Shown: positions 10,054-20,367 of the stretch, piece after piece | Layout of the letters: each line of letters begins with the position of its first letter | Numbering within the stretch: the stretch's first letter is position 1 | Origin: Bursaphelenchus xylophilus | Taxonomy: Eukaryota; Nematoda; Chromadorea; Rhabditida; Aphelenchoididae | Assembly: GCA_904066235.2 (NCBI GenBank) | Contig: CAJFCV020000004.1 | Coordinates: 12,152,001 to 12,216,000, forward strand | Reading direction: 5' to 3' | DNA length: 64,000 nucleotides | Position numbers and translations under genes: made by a program | The notes under the pieces: model-generated | Seen by the model: only the letters and a program-made list of their open reading frames with translations | Told to the model about the DNA's origin: nothing | The model's database searches: none

Positions 10054-11622
10054 TCAACAAGATGGCGCACTTTTGAAGAGATTGAAAATATTTACGGCGG
10101 GGAAAACAAAGATGGTTCCCACAACGGTTCCTGCTTGTCCCACAAGCCCGGCGTAAAGCAACCGGCGGTGAGTTGCAGCAGGACTTGGAGAGCTGCTTTG
10201 GATGTACTCAAAGATTACACTTCGGGTGTAACATCCAAGTCCAAAAACAGTCATCGTCAGGAGGATCTGTAAGGAATGGAGCGTTCCAAGAAATAATCTT
10301 ACAAGTTAAACAGCAGCTATGCTCTATATCACAGCATCAAAATCCTAGGTAGTTGTATAAAACAAATAAATATTGGAGCTTACCACACTAACACTTCCTG
10401 CCGTTGTCCCCACCAACCAAGGACTTGGACTTTGGAAGGCCAGGGTCAGGCAAAACATTGCTGACAACACGGTCAAACAGCACGTGACAACCATTAGAGG
10501 AATTTTTCTCAACGGCGCAAAAAATGAGATAAATGACCCGACTGGTTGAATAATCGCACAGAGCGTCAAGGACCATGAATATGTCTGTGGAGAATAGGGC
10601 AACGCCACGTACGACTGAATACTAGGCATCAGCACACTGATCAGCGAGTATACGATTGCAATCATCGTCAACAACAGAACGTCGCTTCGTCCGTTCCAGG
10701 TTTTTGTAGCGACCGCTTCTTTATTATCATGGTATCCAGCACTTCCGATCCTCCAAGTTAAACGCTCGGGCCAAACGTTGAAAATCCACCTTCTTTTATG
10801 ATGAATAAGGATAAATGCGACCAGCCCAATGCAGTACCAACAAAACACAATAAAGTAGAAGACTTCAACAGTAAAAAGAGGGGCAATGAATCGAGGCGGG
10901 CGTTGTGCTTCGCCGGGGACAACGACGCATTCGTACGAGCTGGCACCTGTTTATGTATTGTCTCGTTTGCTCCCGTTTTCAACGTACCTTGAATAATGCT
11001 GAAGATGCTCGGCATCAGCGCACTCATTCCCAGCCCAACAAAGAACGCCTGAAAGTAGGCGGCCGGGAGATTCTTCATATACGGGATGAACAACACATCC
11101 GATAAAATTGAAACTGATCCAACGAAGAACATGCAGATATAAACAACAATCGACCGTTTCGATCCTCCTATCTCGACAGTAAAATCGTTGAAATGACCGA
11201 CTAGTAGAATGGCGATTGCTACAATTACAAGGGCCAGCTCGATTATCGGAGCCGTGGAGATTTTGATTCTGTTTTTGTGATCAAGTAGAGTGTAAATTAA
11301 AGCCGGGATTGATGAGATCTGAAAACAAAAGATAAGGTTTATTTTTGTAGGGTACTCTAACAGAGAAGATGCTTATATTGCAACACTCCGATTTCACCTA
11401 GTGCGCTGATCACTCTGTCGCGAAAATAGTGATAGAAGAAGGGCTGACCTGAATAATAATCGTCAGAATGGAGCCCAGATGCCAACCTTCAGGCAAGGTT
11501 TGTGTGTGCACGCTCATCTCCACCCAAAATGCGTTAACCCCAAGCCATGATGTGGACCCAAACAAAGCGATGAGAATAGCCAACAACGGGTTAAATCGCG
11601 TCTCCTCGTCGTTTTCGTTCAT
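10054..11622 (-). CDS. riboflavin transporter, SLC52 family
   Basis: Four exons on the minus strand: 11622-11449, 11318-10988, 10946-10384 and 10266-10054. They give about 426 residues, the usual SLC52 length. Exons 2 and 3 are separated by a 41-nt intron (10987-10947). Skipping it would break the frame, and with it the text runs IIQG..ECVVVPG..PPRF, the family's variable loop followed by its conserved PxRF start. Strong family marks are GSTSWLGVNAFWVE and TLPEGWHLGSILT near the N-terminus, LPAAYFQAFFVGLGMSALMP in the middle, and GQAGTVVG..FVFP near the end. About 11 membrane segments are present. It should import riboflavin (vitamin B2) at the plasma membrane, for example in intestine, as C. 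elegans rft-1/rft-2 do. A splice acceptor (TTGCAG) lies 5 nt before the ATG. A minus-strand poly(A) signal lies at 9970-9975. Confidence 0.92.
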
Positions 11623-12063
11623 CGAATCTGCAATGGTATTTCAAAAATGATACGAATAAATATGTTCTATGATATGGCCAAGATAATAAACGGATAATTT
11701 TTTATCCATGTTGAGTAATCTTTTATAGTTCAGTTTGTATACAAGGTTTATTTTTTCGAAAAGTAAACAGGACAATCGTGAGTTCGAAAGGCAAATAAAT
11801 ACGGAAATATTTACATATAAGAAGGGTGCGTTATATTATTCCAAAAAGTTTCAAACTTACTTCATTTTTAGCCTACATGAAATTTTGTGGCCTACTTCAA
11901 AATCTGGTCCGCCTAGGTGAAAAAATTTCATGTGGGCAAAAAAAAATTTTTTTTTTTTTGGCATAGGTGGTTTTTTTTCATGTGGGCGAAAAAATGTTTT
12001 TTTTTTTTTGGCATAGGTGGTTTCTTTTCATGTGGGCGAAATGTTTTTTTTTTTTTTGGCATA

Positions 12064-12140
12064 TCAGTCTGTCGGGAAAATAACGGCGGATCGTCGCGCC
12101 TCGGAATCGCCCATCATCGCTTTGCGACGGCGAAGTTTGT
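12064..12140. mobile_element. MITE family B half, left arm of the palindrome
   Basis: It starts TCAGTCTGTCGGGAAAATAA after a TA, continues with TCGTCGCGCCTCGGAATCGC, and then passes into palindrome sequence. It pairs with the mirrored end at 13298. Confidence 0.7.
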
Positions 12141-13219
12141 GATCTCAGAAATTGGAAAGATGAAGAAATGGAAGTAGGCTAAAACCGAGATTTTGGCCTA
12201 GTTCATGCAGTCGGTGAAGTCGGTGAAGATGTAGGCCAAAACCGAGATTTTGGCCTAGTTCATGCAGTCGGTGAAGATGTAGGCCAAACCGAGATTTGGC
12301 CTAGTTGATGCAAGCGGTCAGGAACTAGGCGGAAATCATGGTTTTGGCCTAGTTGATTAAATCGAAGTTGATTAAATCGAACTAGGCCAAAACCATGATT
12401 TTCGCCTACTTCCTGCCCGCTTGGATGAACTAAGCCAAATCCACGTTTCCGCCCAGATCATAGAAAATCGTAAAACAGGTGGAGTTATATATCCAAAAAT
12501 TCGCAAAATTTTTCTGATTCAGAATATGTAAAAATTAGCTGCCTAATTTTGGTTTGTAAGGGTGAAAAATTCCTCAAAGCTTTTCTCGCAACACCATGAA
12601 AAAAAAATTATTTGGCATTCTGTTCAAGAGGCGTCCTTTTAGATGAAAAAACATTGCGAAATCAACAACTTGTTTACCAATAGGACGCCTCTTGAACAGA
12701 ATGCCAAATAATTATTTTCGTGCCGTGACGCGAAATTGCTGTGGGCAAGACACATTTATCCATCGAATTTTTATTTTCTTATTGGTAAAAACTTGGTCAA
12801 AAAGGGATTTTCATGGTGTTGCGAGAAAAGCTTTGAGGAATTTTTCACCCTTACAAACCAAAATTAGGCAGCTAATTTTTACATATTCTGAATCAGAAAA
12901 ATTTTGCGAATTTTTGGATATATAACTCCACCTGTTTTACCATTTTCTATGATCTGGGCGGAAACGTGGATTTGGCTTAGTTCATCCAAGCGGGCAGGAA
13001 GTAGGCGAAAATCATGGTTTTGGCCTAGTTCGATTTAATCAACTTCGATTTAATCAACTAGGCCAAAACCATGATTTCCGCCTAGTTCCTGACCGCTTGC
13101 ATCAACTAGGCCAAATCTCGGTTTGGCCTACATCTTCACCGACTTCACCGACTGCATGAACTAGGCCAAAATCTCGGTTTTAGCCTACTTCCATTTCTTC
13201 ATCTTTCCAACTTCTGAGA

Positions 13220-13298
13220 TCACAAACTTCGCCGTCGCAAAGTGATGATGGGCGATTCCGAGGCGCGACGATCCGCCGTTGCTTTCCCGACAGACTGA
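13220..13298. mobile_element. MITE family B half, right arm of the palindrome
   Basis: The mirror image of the 12064 half. It ends CCCGACAGACTGA, with GCTTTCCC where the left arm has GGGAAAAT. Together the two halves bound a 1.2-kb interior. Confidence 0.7.
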
Positions 13299-13534
13299 CG
13301 TATGAAAAAAAACCACCTATGCAAAAAAAAAAAAAAAAAATTTCGCCCACATGAAAAAAAACCACCTATGCCAAAAAAAAATTATTTTTTTTTTGCCCAC
13401 ATGAAAAAAACCACCTATGCCAAAAAAAATAATTTTTTTTTGCCTAGATTAAAAAAAAACAAAAATTTCATGTAGGCTAAAAATGAAGTAAGTTTGAAAC
13501 TTTTTGGAATAATATAACGCACCCTTCTTATATA

Positions 13535-13625
13535 TCAGTCTGTCGGGAAAATAATAACCGTAATGTCGCATCAAGAATCGCATTGCCGCTGAGAAAATAA
13601 ATTGTGTCGCGGCAAAATTAGATAT
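13535..13625. mobile_element. MITE family B half element
   Basis: It begins TCAGTCTGTCGGGAAAATAA after TATA, directly at the outer edge of the palindrome. The core resembles the GAGCA subtype (GCATCAAGAATCGCATTGCC). No right end is found before family C sequence starts. Confidence 0.6.
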
Positions 13626-13870
13626 CAGAGTTACTGAACGATCTTTGCGGCCGAGATATTGCGCAAAATGCGGAGAGCGGTCCGAGATAAAAACGCTTTT
13701 TGGCCGTCTCTTCGCCAATTTTGCATGGGAAAGCTTCATTTTTTATGGAAACATTGTACGCTATGGTAGAAATAGATAAAACAAATTTCATGTCAAAATT
13801 TATAAAAAAAAATTCAGAAACCGCCGAGATTTTTTCATGGAAATTGGGAAATCGCAACAACTTTTTTTTT
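13615..13870. repeat. dispersed repeat family C fragment
   Basis: It contains ACGATCTTTGCGGCCGAGATATT, GAGAGCGGTCCGAGA and TTCGCCAATTTTGCATGG in family order. Confidence 0.6.
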
Positions 13871-14656
13871 GCAATTTTATGCTATTATGAAATTTCTTGT
13901 AAATAACGTTTCATCTCAGCGACAAGAATTTCATATACAAAATAATAAAAATAACGAACAAAAAAAAGTTTTTTATCATGTAATTCGCACCTAAACCCCG
14001 CTAAAGTTCCCTCTCTCGCTAGACTCTCTTTCCCCGAATAATTCTTTTTTTTTTATTTTTTATGTCACTGGTTTATCAAACGGTTACGCATTCCATTTTT
14101 ATAGGAAAGCAGGGCTATGAGAAATACATAACAATTTTTGTTTAATCAGAAGTCTTGCCGTGTAAAAGAAGCCGGCAAAAACCGGGTTTTGTGGGCAAAA
14201 CGCATGAGTCAAAGGATTCTTTTTTTGATTTTTATGGAATGAAAATCAAAAAAAGGTGGTATCAAAACAAATCAGAGAAAAAAGTTTTTTGGAGCTGCAA
14301 GGTTTTTGATTGTTATATTCATACATTTATTAAACAATAGCTATCGGGACGATGACGGTGGCCCAAAAAGAGTGACTTTTTCGGCTCGCGACAGTTCAGG
14401 TCGATGATACTTTAAGTCTCCAAAACTTCTCTAGTTCGGAATCTCAAAAAGTGGACTGACTCGCTGTGCTCTAAAAAATATCCCCAAGTTTTCTTTTGCT
14501 GATAAATCAGGATATTCAGCGCTTTAAAAGCCTTCAAAATGTGTGTTCTCCGGTCGCATGTTCTCTGTTGACCCCTAATTCGTTTTTTCCGCATAAATGT
14601 TCTTTGGACTTTACAGTGTTGTACGCTTTGTTAACTGTACAGAGAGGGGCATGCTT

Positions 14657-14876
14657 CAGTGGCAAAAAACGTACCATTTTGCATCCGGGAAGTATCAAAA
14701 ATGTGACAAAATGCTTCCCTCTCCAAGTGAAAAAACTTCGATTTGAAAGGCGCGCCCTTTTTCCTCACAAAACGAGCAGGCGGGCTTTTGAAACCGGATT
14801 TTTTTAACTTGGAGTGGGAGGTATTTTGTCACATTTTTTGATGCTTCCTGGATGCTAAATGGTACGTTTTTTGCGA
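14657..14876. mobile_element. MITE family A, copy 3 (ends trimmed)
   Basis: Only the inner part of the terminal repeat is present (CAGTGGCAAAAAACGTACC on the left and its decayed inverse on the right). The outer 15-20 bp of a full element are missing. It lies just downstream of the sulfotransferase gene. Confidence 0.75.
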
Positions 14877-14975
14877 CTATATATAAGGCTGTATCATTGT
14901 CCGAACACTTCCATCTCAAACGACATCTTCATAAATCATAATATGACAATGGTTTACACCAATCATAATGTTTAT

Positions 14976-16965
14976 TTACAACTCTGCAATTGGAGGAATG
15001 GGATACCCGAAGATGACAAAATCGTAATAATAGATATCAACCAATTTCCTCAGCAAATGCGGCTTTGATGCCAATTCTCTCTCAAATCGTATCCTTTCCT
15101 CTTTATTTTCGGTGGTGTGCGGAGATGAATGCTTTGACAAACCATCGAGGACTTGGCCAATCAGCTCATCGGAGACGTTGGAGCGCTTCAACAGTTTCGA
15201 GAACTCCCATTTGAAGTCGTTGTATTGTGGGCTGGATTGCTTGGCGTAGTCGAATATCACGTACTTTCCGCGCATGTCCGAGAACTCGCAATTCCTGCAA
15301 CAATGTAAATATTATTGGATACAGAGTGATGACCATTTTCTTGCAAAAGTTTGAAGTCGATTATTTTCTAGCTCAGGTCCCTTTTTATTTCAACATACTT
15401 AGAGACTAATAGAGGGCTTATTGAAGCTTCGTCAGGGGTATATTTCTAAGCCTTACGGCATAGTCGAGGCTTTATATTGCTAAAAACTCGGAAGTGCCCC
15501 GATTTTGGCAGGGTACGAAGCAACTCAAGTTATGGCCCTTTGCCAGCCGTTGCTGGTCTCGTGTCGGTGTTATTATAATCCTCAAAGACGCTGGCACAGC
15601 ATCGTTAATAGGTCGCAGTAATAGCGTATTTTATCAACTGTTTTTTTCGACAAAATGTCTAGCCTCTTCCGCTCTAAATCTCCAGCCGCGGCGATGATGG
15701 GCGGTTGATCCACATTATATTTTGCACGAGAAATCCACATTATTTTCCCGACAGACTCATAGCATGTGTTAAAATCAAGGTCCATTAAAGAAGACCCACC
15801 ATGTGATTGGAATGAGATGTTGATCCACATAGGTTAACGTGACATTCTCCCCTCGGGCGAAGGCGCTATACCTCTCCCACATGCTGTTGATAACACATTC
15901 CATGTCGTAGCCGCAGTCGAAACAGTTCACCCAATTCAGCTTTTTTGGTTCACTGAAAAACAGAGATGTCCTTATTTCTTTCGTAACGTTAACTTACTAG
16001 TAGCATTTGTCGGTAAAAGCCGCAATGAATCGGGAGATTGGCTCTCTGACAATTGTGAAGTACGTAAAGTCCGTGGCGTTGTTTTTCGCGGCCCATTCCT
16101 GGACTCGAAATGACTCAATAGCGTCTTTGCAAAACCTGCAAAATTGATATGTTAAAAAGTTTTCAGTGATCAGTTATTATGATGTCGGGAAAATAATGTG
16201 GATTTGTCGCGCCCCAAGATCTTCCATAATCACTTTGCAACAGCTAACCGCGGATGGAGACTTTGGTATAAGAAATTTTTTTCCGACAGATCCGCATTAT
16301 TTTCCCGACAGACTGATATCAGGGTCAAGTTGAAAAAATCCCTTACCTAGTTGGCCACTTCTCCGTGCCGAATGTCCGATTGGCCGCTCTAAATGCGTTT
16401 GGTGCGTTGAGAAAGCAAAGGACTGCTGTCATGATCGTTGACATTGCCTTTGGAATGAGACATGCCGCCAGGTTGTATTTCTTGGCATGCTGAAAGATTC
16501 AGTATTTTATGTCAGACTATACATAATATCACTCTGCCGAGAGAATAATGTGGATCCGTCGGGCTTTGAAATCATCCATCAGCGCTTGCAAAGGTTATCT
16601 GAAGCGTTGGTGCACGAACTGCGAACAAGGCACCGAATTTTATACGCTGCGACAAAACCACATTATATTCCCGACAGAATGATAGTTCAATTGAAAAAAA
16701 TCAAGGAGAAATGTTGTATAATATATACTTCACTTACTACAAGATGACTTATATGGTGTTTGAATGGAGGCAATGCAGTCAATCCTAGGTTTAGATCCTT
16801 CCGTACGATCACTCTTCCGCCCTCATTAAATGGTGATTTAGCGTCTCCCGAGTCTTCTCTCCTCTCAATAGAGACGTATTCTGGCGATCTTGAGAAGAAC
16901 ACAACCATCAAACATATCACACATGTCATCGAAATGAAAACGAAATGGCCATTTGCGATATACAT
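14976..16965 (-). CDS. Golgi carbohydrate sulfotransferase (Sulfotransfer_2 type)
   Basis: Five exons on the minus strand: 16965-16738, 16489-16347, 16135-15998, 15952-15800 and 15294-14976. All join in frame to about 326 residues. Residues 8-25 form a single membrane anchor, giving a type II topology. Exon 2 supplies the 5'-phosphosulfate-binding motif (CLIPKAMSTIM). Exon 3 supplies the 3'-phosphate-binding motif (VREPISRFIAAFTDKC). Later a paired-Cys stretch (CFDCGYDMEC), NVTLTYVDQH and ITWNCEF are typical of the nematode branch of this family. The enzyme should move sulfate from PAPS to a glycan or glycosaminoglycan in the Golgi lumen. Introns 1 and 2 each carry a family B MITE and intron 4 a half copy. 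The open frame extends upstream of the chosen ATG, which was selected because it precedes the anchor. A poly(A) signal (14971-14976) touches the stop codon. Confidence 0.88.
15690..15762. mobile_element. MITE family B fragment in sulfotransferase intron 4
   Basis: Only the right terminal half is recognisable (AAATCCACATTATTTTCCCG then ACAGACTCA|TA). Confidence 0.65.
16178..16316. mobile_element. MITE family B, GTGGA subtype, sulfotransferase intron 2
   Basis: It runs from GATGTCGGGAAAATAATG to the inverted CCCGACAGACTGA|TA. The core contains CGCCCCAAGATCTTCCATAATC and CAACAGCTAACCGCGG. The left terminus is mutated. Confidence 0.8.
16529..16682. mobile_element. MITE family B, GTGGA subtype, sulfotransferase intron 1
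   Basis: It is bounded by TA on both sides. The left end is TCACTCTGCCGAGAGAATAA and the right end CCCGACAGAATGA. The core is CGGGCTTTGAAATCATCCATC. Confidence 0.8.
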
Positions 16966-17940
16966 TACCGGCTTCAACAGTTTACAAGACAACAATTTCG
17001 CTTTATGTAGGATAAGTAGATGCCAGGCGGAGAGCGAACCGAGAGCAGTAATAATAGCAATGTTTGTAAATAATAATGTCGGGCAAATAATTTGGATTGA
17101 CCTGTTTTGCGGAACCAAAAGATGCCTGGAATGAGCGAATCTGCAGAACGGTCGAAGCTCCCTAACAAACGATTTGCATGTCGTTAATGTTGTCCGAGAT
17201 GGTTTGTCCAATGCAAACAAGGCGGATAAAATATAAAACACGGCGGATTTTGACTTGTAGTGGGGACGCTGCAGAGATTGCATGGAAAATGCAAAATGCC
17301 TGGGTTTTATCAACATGTAGTTGTTCTTGCACCTTTTCTTGACATTCCGTAGCAAGTCATCATAAGCGAAAAGGCTTTTAAGAGGCCCGTAGTTTAGTTT
17401 TCACTGCTTTTTAGTTCGTATTTTACAAAAAAATATTCTTTTTGCAGAAATTTCTTGTTGTTACTGTCCATTTTATGTATTTAGTCTCATAGCTGTAAGG
17501 AGGGCATGCATTTGCTAAGCCATCTGATTCTATCTCTTGCAGGAGCTTACTTTGTCAACAGTTAAATTTTTTGAAGTCAATTTAAAATCTCCGTCGGTTT
17601 AATAGGTTTACTCTGGGCCATTCCTGCCCATGATGTCTTGGAAGCAGCCCGTTTTAACTTTCAAAATCAAAATACGAAATAATAATGAAAAACAGTTGCT
17701 GTAACTTCCGCCTCAACCTGGCAACGTATTTCTAATGTTGCAGAAGATTGCAGATGTACAAACACATCGTGCAAGAGCAAGAAGACAAACACACGTAACC
17801 AGAGATTTTTGATGAAAATGATTTTCTGTTTTGATGATCAATGAACATCTAAAAATGTTGTACATTTATTACTATTAATCTTCGTTTCATGCAAAATCTT
17901 TCCCAGAGAACTTCGGCTAATACTTTACATATAATAATAC
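16966..17940. other. intergenic region between sulfotransferase and SLC22 genes
   Basis: Both flanking genes are on the minus strand, with about 975 bp between the SLC22 stop and the sulfotransferase start. The gap is too long for a typical nematode operon spacing of about 100 bp. A leftover open frame up to 17355 has no supporting features. Confidence 0.5.
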
Positions 17941-20367
17941 TTATACAATCTTGAGATTTTCGACGTCATCCGTGTTTTCCGGTAAGTGCTGGCCACCCGT
18001 TTCAGGGAGCAACAACGTCGCTATGCCACCTCCAATTGCCAATACGATGAAGATGATAGTCAGTAGGATTGGCGAGACAGCGGTTAACGCATGGAGAGCC
18101 GGTGCTAAAGTCCCTCCAACTCTTGCCCCAACCTCACAAGCGCCGATTCCGCCGCTGCGAAGGTGGGTTGGGAAGATTTCGGCGGCATAAACGTAGAGGG
18201 AAGTGAAAGCGCAAGAGATCCCGAACTTCCCAATCATCCAGAACACAAACGAAACAGTACTGTGCTCTAAAATCGGGTGAAAATCATGTGATGACGGCGT
18301 AGTATATACTCAAATGAACATTTTGTCTTTAGCAAGGTCATAGTGGACATACCAACAAAAAGAGCTCCAATGAATCCGACGCCGGCGAGGAAATGAAGCC
18401 CAGAGATGGAGTATCGTCTGCCGAAGAAGTTCAGAAGATACGGAGCAACGAAATACGATGGCAACTCAATTAGGCCGAGCAGAACATAATTCAGATATTT
18501 GTTGCCGGCCAACTCGGAGCTGAACAAGGAAAGACCATAGTAGCAGATCGCATCACAGACCCTGAAAATTAACGAGTAATTAGCGCTCGGTGAGGCTTCC
18601 TAAAGCTTTGTGAAGTCGACTTGCCAAAGATATGTCATCGTAATTGTGAACATGAGAAGGCGTTTGTGAGTGTACAATTGAACGAAGAAATTGGCTTTCT
18701 TTTGCGCTGCAGCCATCTCACTGAGCTCATGGCGGCGCGAGTGCTCGGATATAATGTCCTAAAGGAATGAGTCAAGTTCAAAGAAAAACCGTGATAAACT
18801 TGAGGAGTTCATGTTGATATCTTGTTCTCAAAACTATAGTGTCTTACCTCCGCCGTCGCTGAAGTCTCAAACCTGAATCGATTCAAATTATAGAGCCATC
18901 TTTGTAGCTCCTTCTCTTTCTTGTTGGACACCAGAAAGTAGAAGCTCTCTGGAAGCAGAAACCAAAACGTGACGCCCGCCGCAATACACGGGATGGACGC
19001 GGCGACCGTTAAATATCTCCAGTTGGAAATCAACATTGCCATTGGTCCCAACGCAATGTAGCCGAGCACCCAAGCTCCGCCGAACACCAACGTCGCGTAG
19101 GACCTCGACTTTGAGCCAATCGACTCATAGCCCAAACACCAACAAGTAATTCCAGCGCCGGGAAAGAGGATCCCTTGGAGCAGCCTGATGGCCATGTATT
19201 CGTAGACGTTGTCGATGATCAGCACAAAAAGGCCAATCAGACCGCTGGTCAAGACGCAGTAGACGACTAGCGGTCTCCGGCCAAAACTAGAAAAGAATGG
19301 GGGTTTGGGGGAGGTGTAACAAGCCTTACAAGTCAGCAGCTCGAGCGAGTGTGGAAGCTCCAATAATATTTCCAAACATATAAGCGGTTGTTGAGATGTC
19401 GGCGATAAAGGCTCTGTTGCCAATGAGATCAAACTAAAACCATTAGGGATAAAAATAGTTTCTTTTTTTCATATTTTCCTTGTCAATTTGTCGGGAAAGT
19501 AATGAGCACAACGCGTCGCTGAAGCAAAAAAGCAATCTGATTTTGTCGCAACACAATTAAATTTCCTCGTGGAGATGCGACTTTGCATTTGACAGGGGCT
19601 CATTATTTTCCCGACAGACTATTTTCTTTAGCCTTTCAGGAATTTGAAGTCGCCTACAACGCATAATTGTATTACAGAAAAATTCTGCCTGCGGTTTATT
19701 GTGTTCTAAGCTTGTTTTTTATTGCACTTTACCTAGTAAACATGTAATCCAAAAGTAGTAAAAATACGTGTTCAGGACGCCACTGTTTGGAAAAGCTTCA
19801 CCATCAAGAGCAAAAGAACGATTGCATAACGTTTGGCTTTCGAATTTCGATGATATGATCGCATTATAACTGTGTGATCAATAAATTTCAAAACTTTGAC
19901 GTTCTGTTTTTGTTGCAAAAGATATATACGTAGAAATCATTGATATATTCGCCTTGTAACAAGTGAACTTCTCCACTTACTTCCTTAATAATGGTTCCAT
20001 CCGTCAACGTGCAGTTCTCACCACTCGTACAAGTCTGACCCACAGTAAATGCTGGCAACATCATTGCGGGCGCCGTGAAGCACCAAGCCAGAGCCGACCC
20101 AATGAATATCCATAATATATAGGGATTTGTTTGACCTGAAAATCAACAAACCTCAATGCGAAAGCAACGGTTTTTCGGGGCTTTAAAACTGAAAAAGTTT
20201 CTACAATGATAACATGCGCTAAACTTTTTCGCCACGGCTTCTCCGCCGTTAATATCAAAGCTAAGATAAAAGTAAAGCTCACTGAAACTGTCGACCAGCT
20301 CGGCTCCCATTTTGTTCGCATTTACCGGCCACAGAAGCGGTTCCCTTTCGGCCTGAAATTCGAACAT
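17941..20367 (-). CDS. organic ion transporter, SLC22 family (major facilitator superfamily)
   Basis: Seven exons on the minus strand: 20367-20283, 20135-19981, 19433-19330, 19286-18848, 18758-18625, 18561-18353 and 18266-17941. Frames join to about 483 residues. Family marks are a Cys-rich extracellular loop after TM1 (GQTCTSGENCTLTDG), FDLI and ADFFGRRP between TM2 and TM3, FWFLLPESFYFLVS before the large cytoplasmic loop, LLNFFGRR between TM8 and TM9, YVYAAEIFPTHLRSGG, and LLPETGG near the C-terminus. It should move organic cations, anions or carnitine-like solutes across the plasma membrane. The intron after exon 5 uses a GC donor (TTTG|GCAAGT). The GT choice nearby would break the TYLWVCDAICYYG continuity. 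Intron 3 is 43 nt and intron 2 contains a family B MITE. The short first exon is less certain. A splice acceptor (CCTGCAG) directly precedes its ATG. A poly(A) signal lies at 17875-17880. Confidence 0.9.
19483..19621. mobile_element. MITE family B, GAGCA subtype, SLC22 intron 2
   Basis: The left end is TCAATTTGTCGGGAAAGTAA followed by GAGCA, and the right end is GGCTCATTATTTTCCCGACAG. The core has GTCGCTGAAGC and TTTTGTCGCAACACAATT. The flanking TA is lost. Confidence 0.8.

Larger units (their letters stand above)
11815..13533. repeat. giant palindrome (foldback), two arms of about 0.83 kb
   Basis: Left arm 11815-12637 and right arm 12682-13533 are reverse complements with scattered differences, around a 44-nt loop. 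The outermost bases (ATATAAGAAGGGTGCG) and the innermost bases (GGCATTCTGTTCAAGAGGCG) both mirror exactly. Each arm contains three or four tandem units of about 45 bp built on CATGTGGGC...GGCATAGGTGG, a family B terminal half (outer ends at 12064 and 13298), and repeats of GGCCTAGTT with CCGAGATTT. The left arm has an additional tandem unit near 12215-12280 that the right arm lacks. No coding frame is plausible. Confidence 0.9.
11623..14975. other. gene-free 3.3 kb dominated by a giant palindrome
   Basis: Between the SLC52 and sulfotransferase genes lie the palindrome 11815-13533, a family B half element from 13535, a family C fragment (13615-13870) and MITE A copy 3 (14657-14876). No exon set can be supported. 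A short D-type terminal fragment occurs near 14370-14410. Confidence 0.6.

Noticed and set aside
10846..10990. Reading the SLC52 gene without a 41-nt intron, as one long frame ending after FSTFG
   Set aside because: That frame ends prematurely and loses the family's PxRF and later membrane segments. The small intron restores all of them.
16966..17355. Extending the sulfotransferase to an upstream ATG at 17355
   Set aside because: It would place more than 130 poorly conserved residues before the membrane anchor. Type II Golgi enzymes begin shortly before the anchor.
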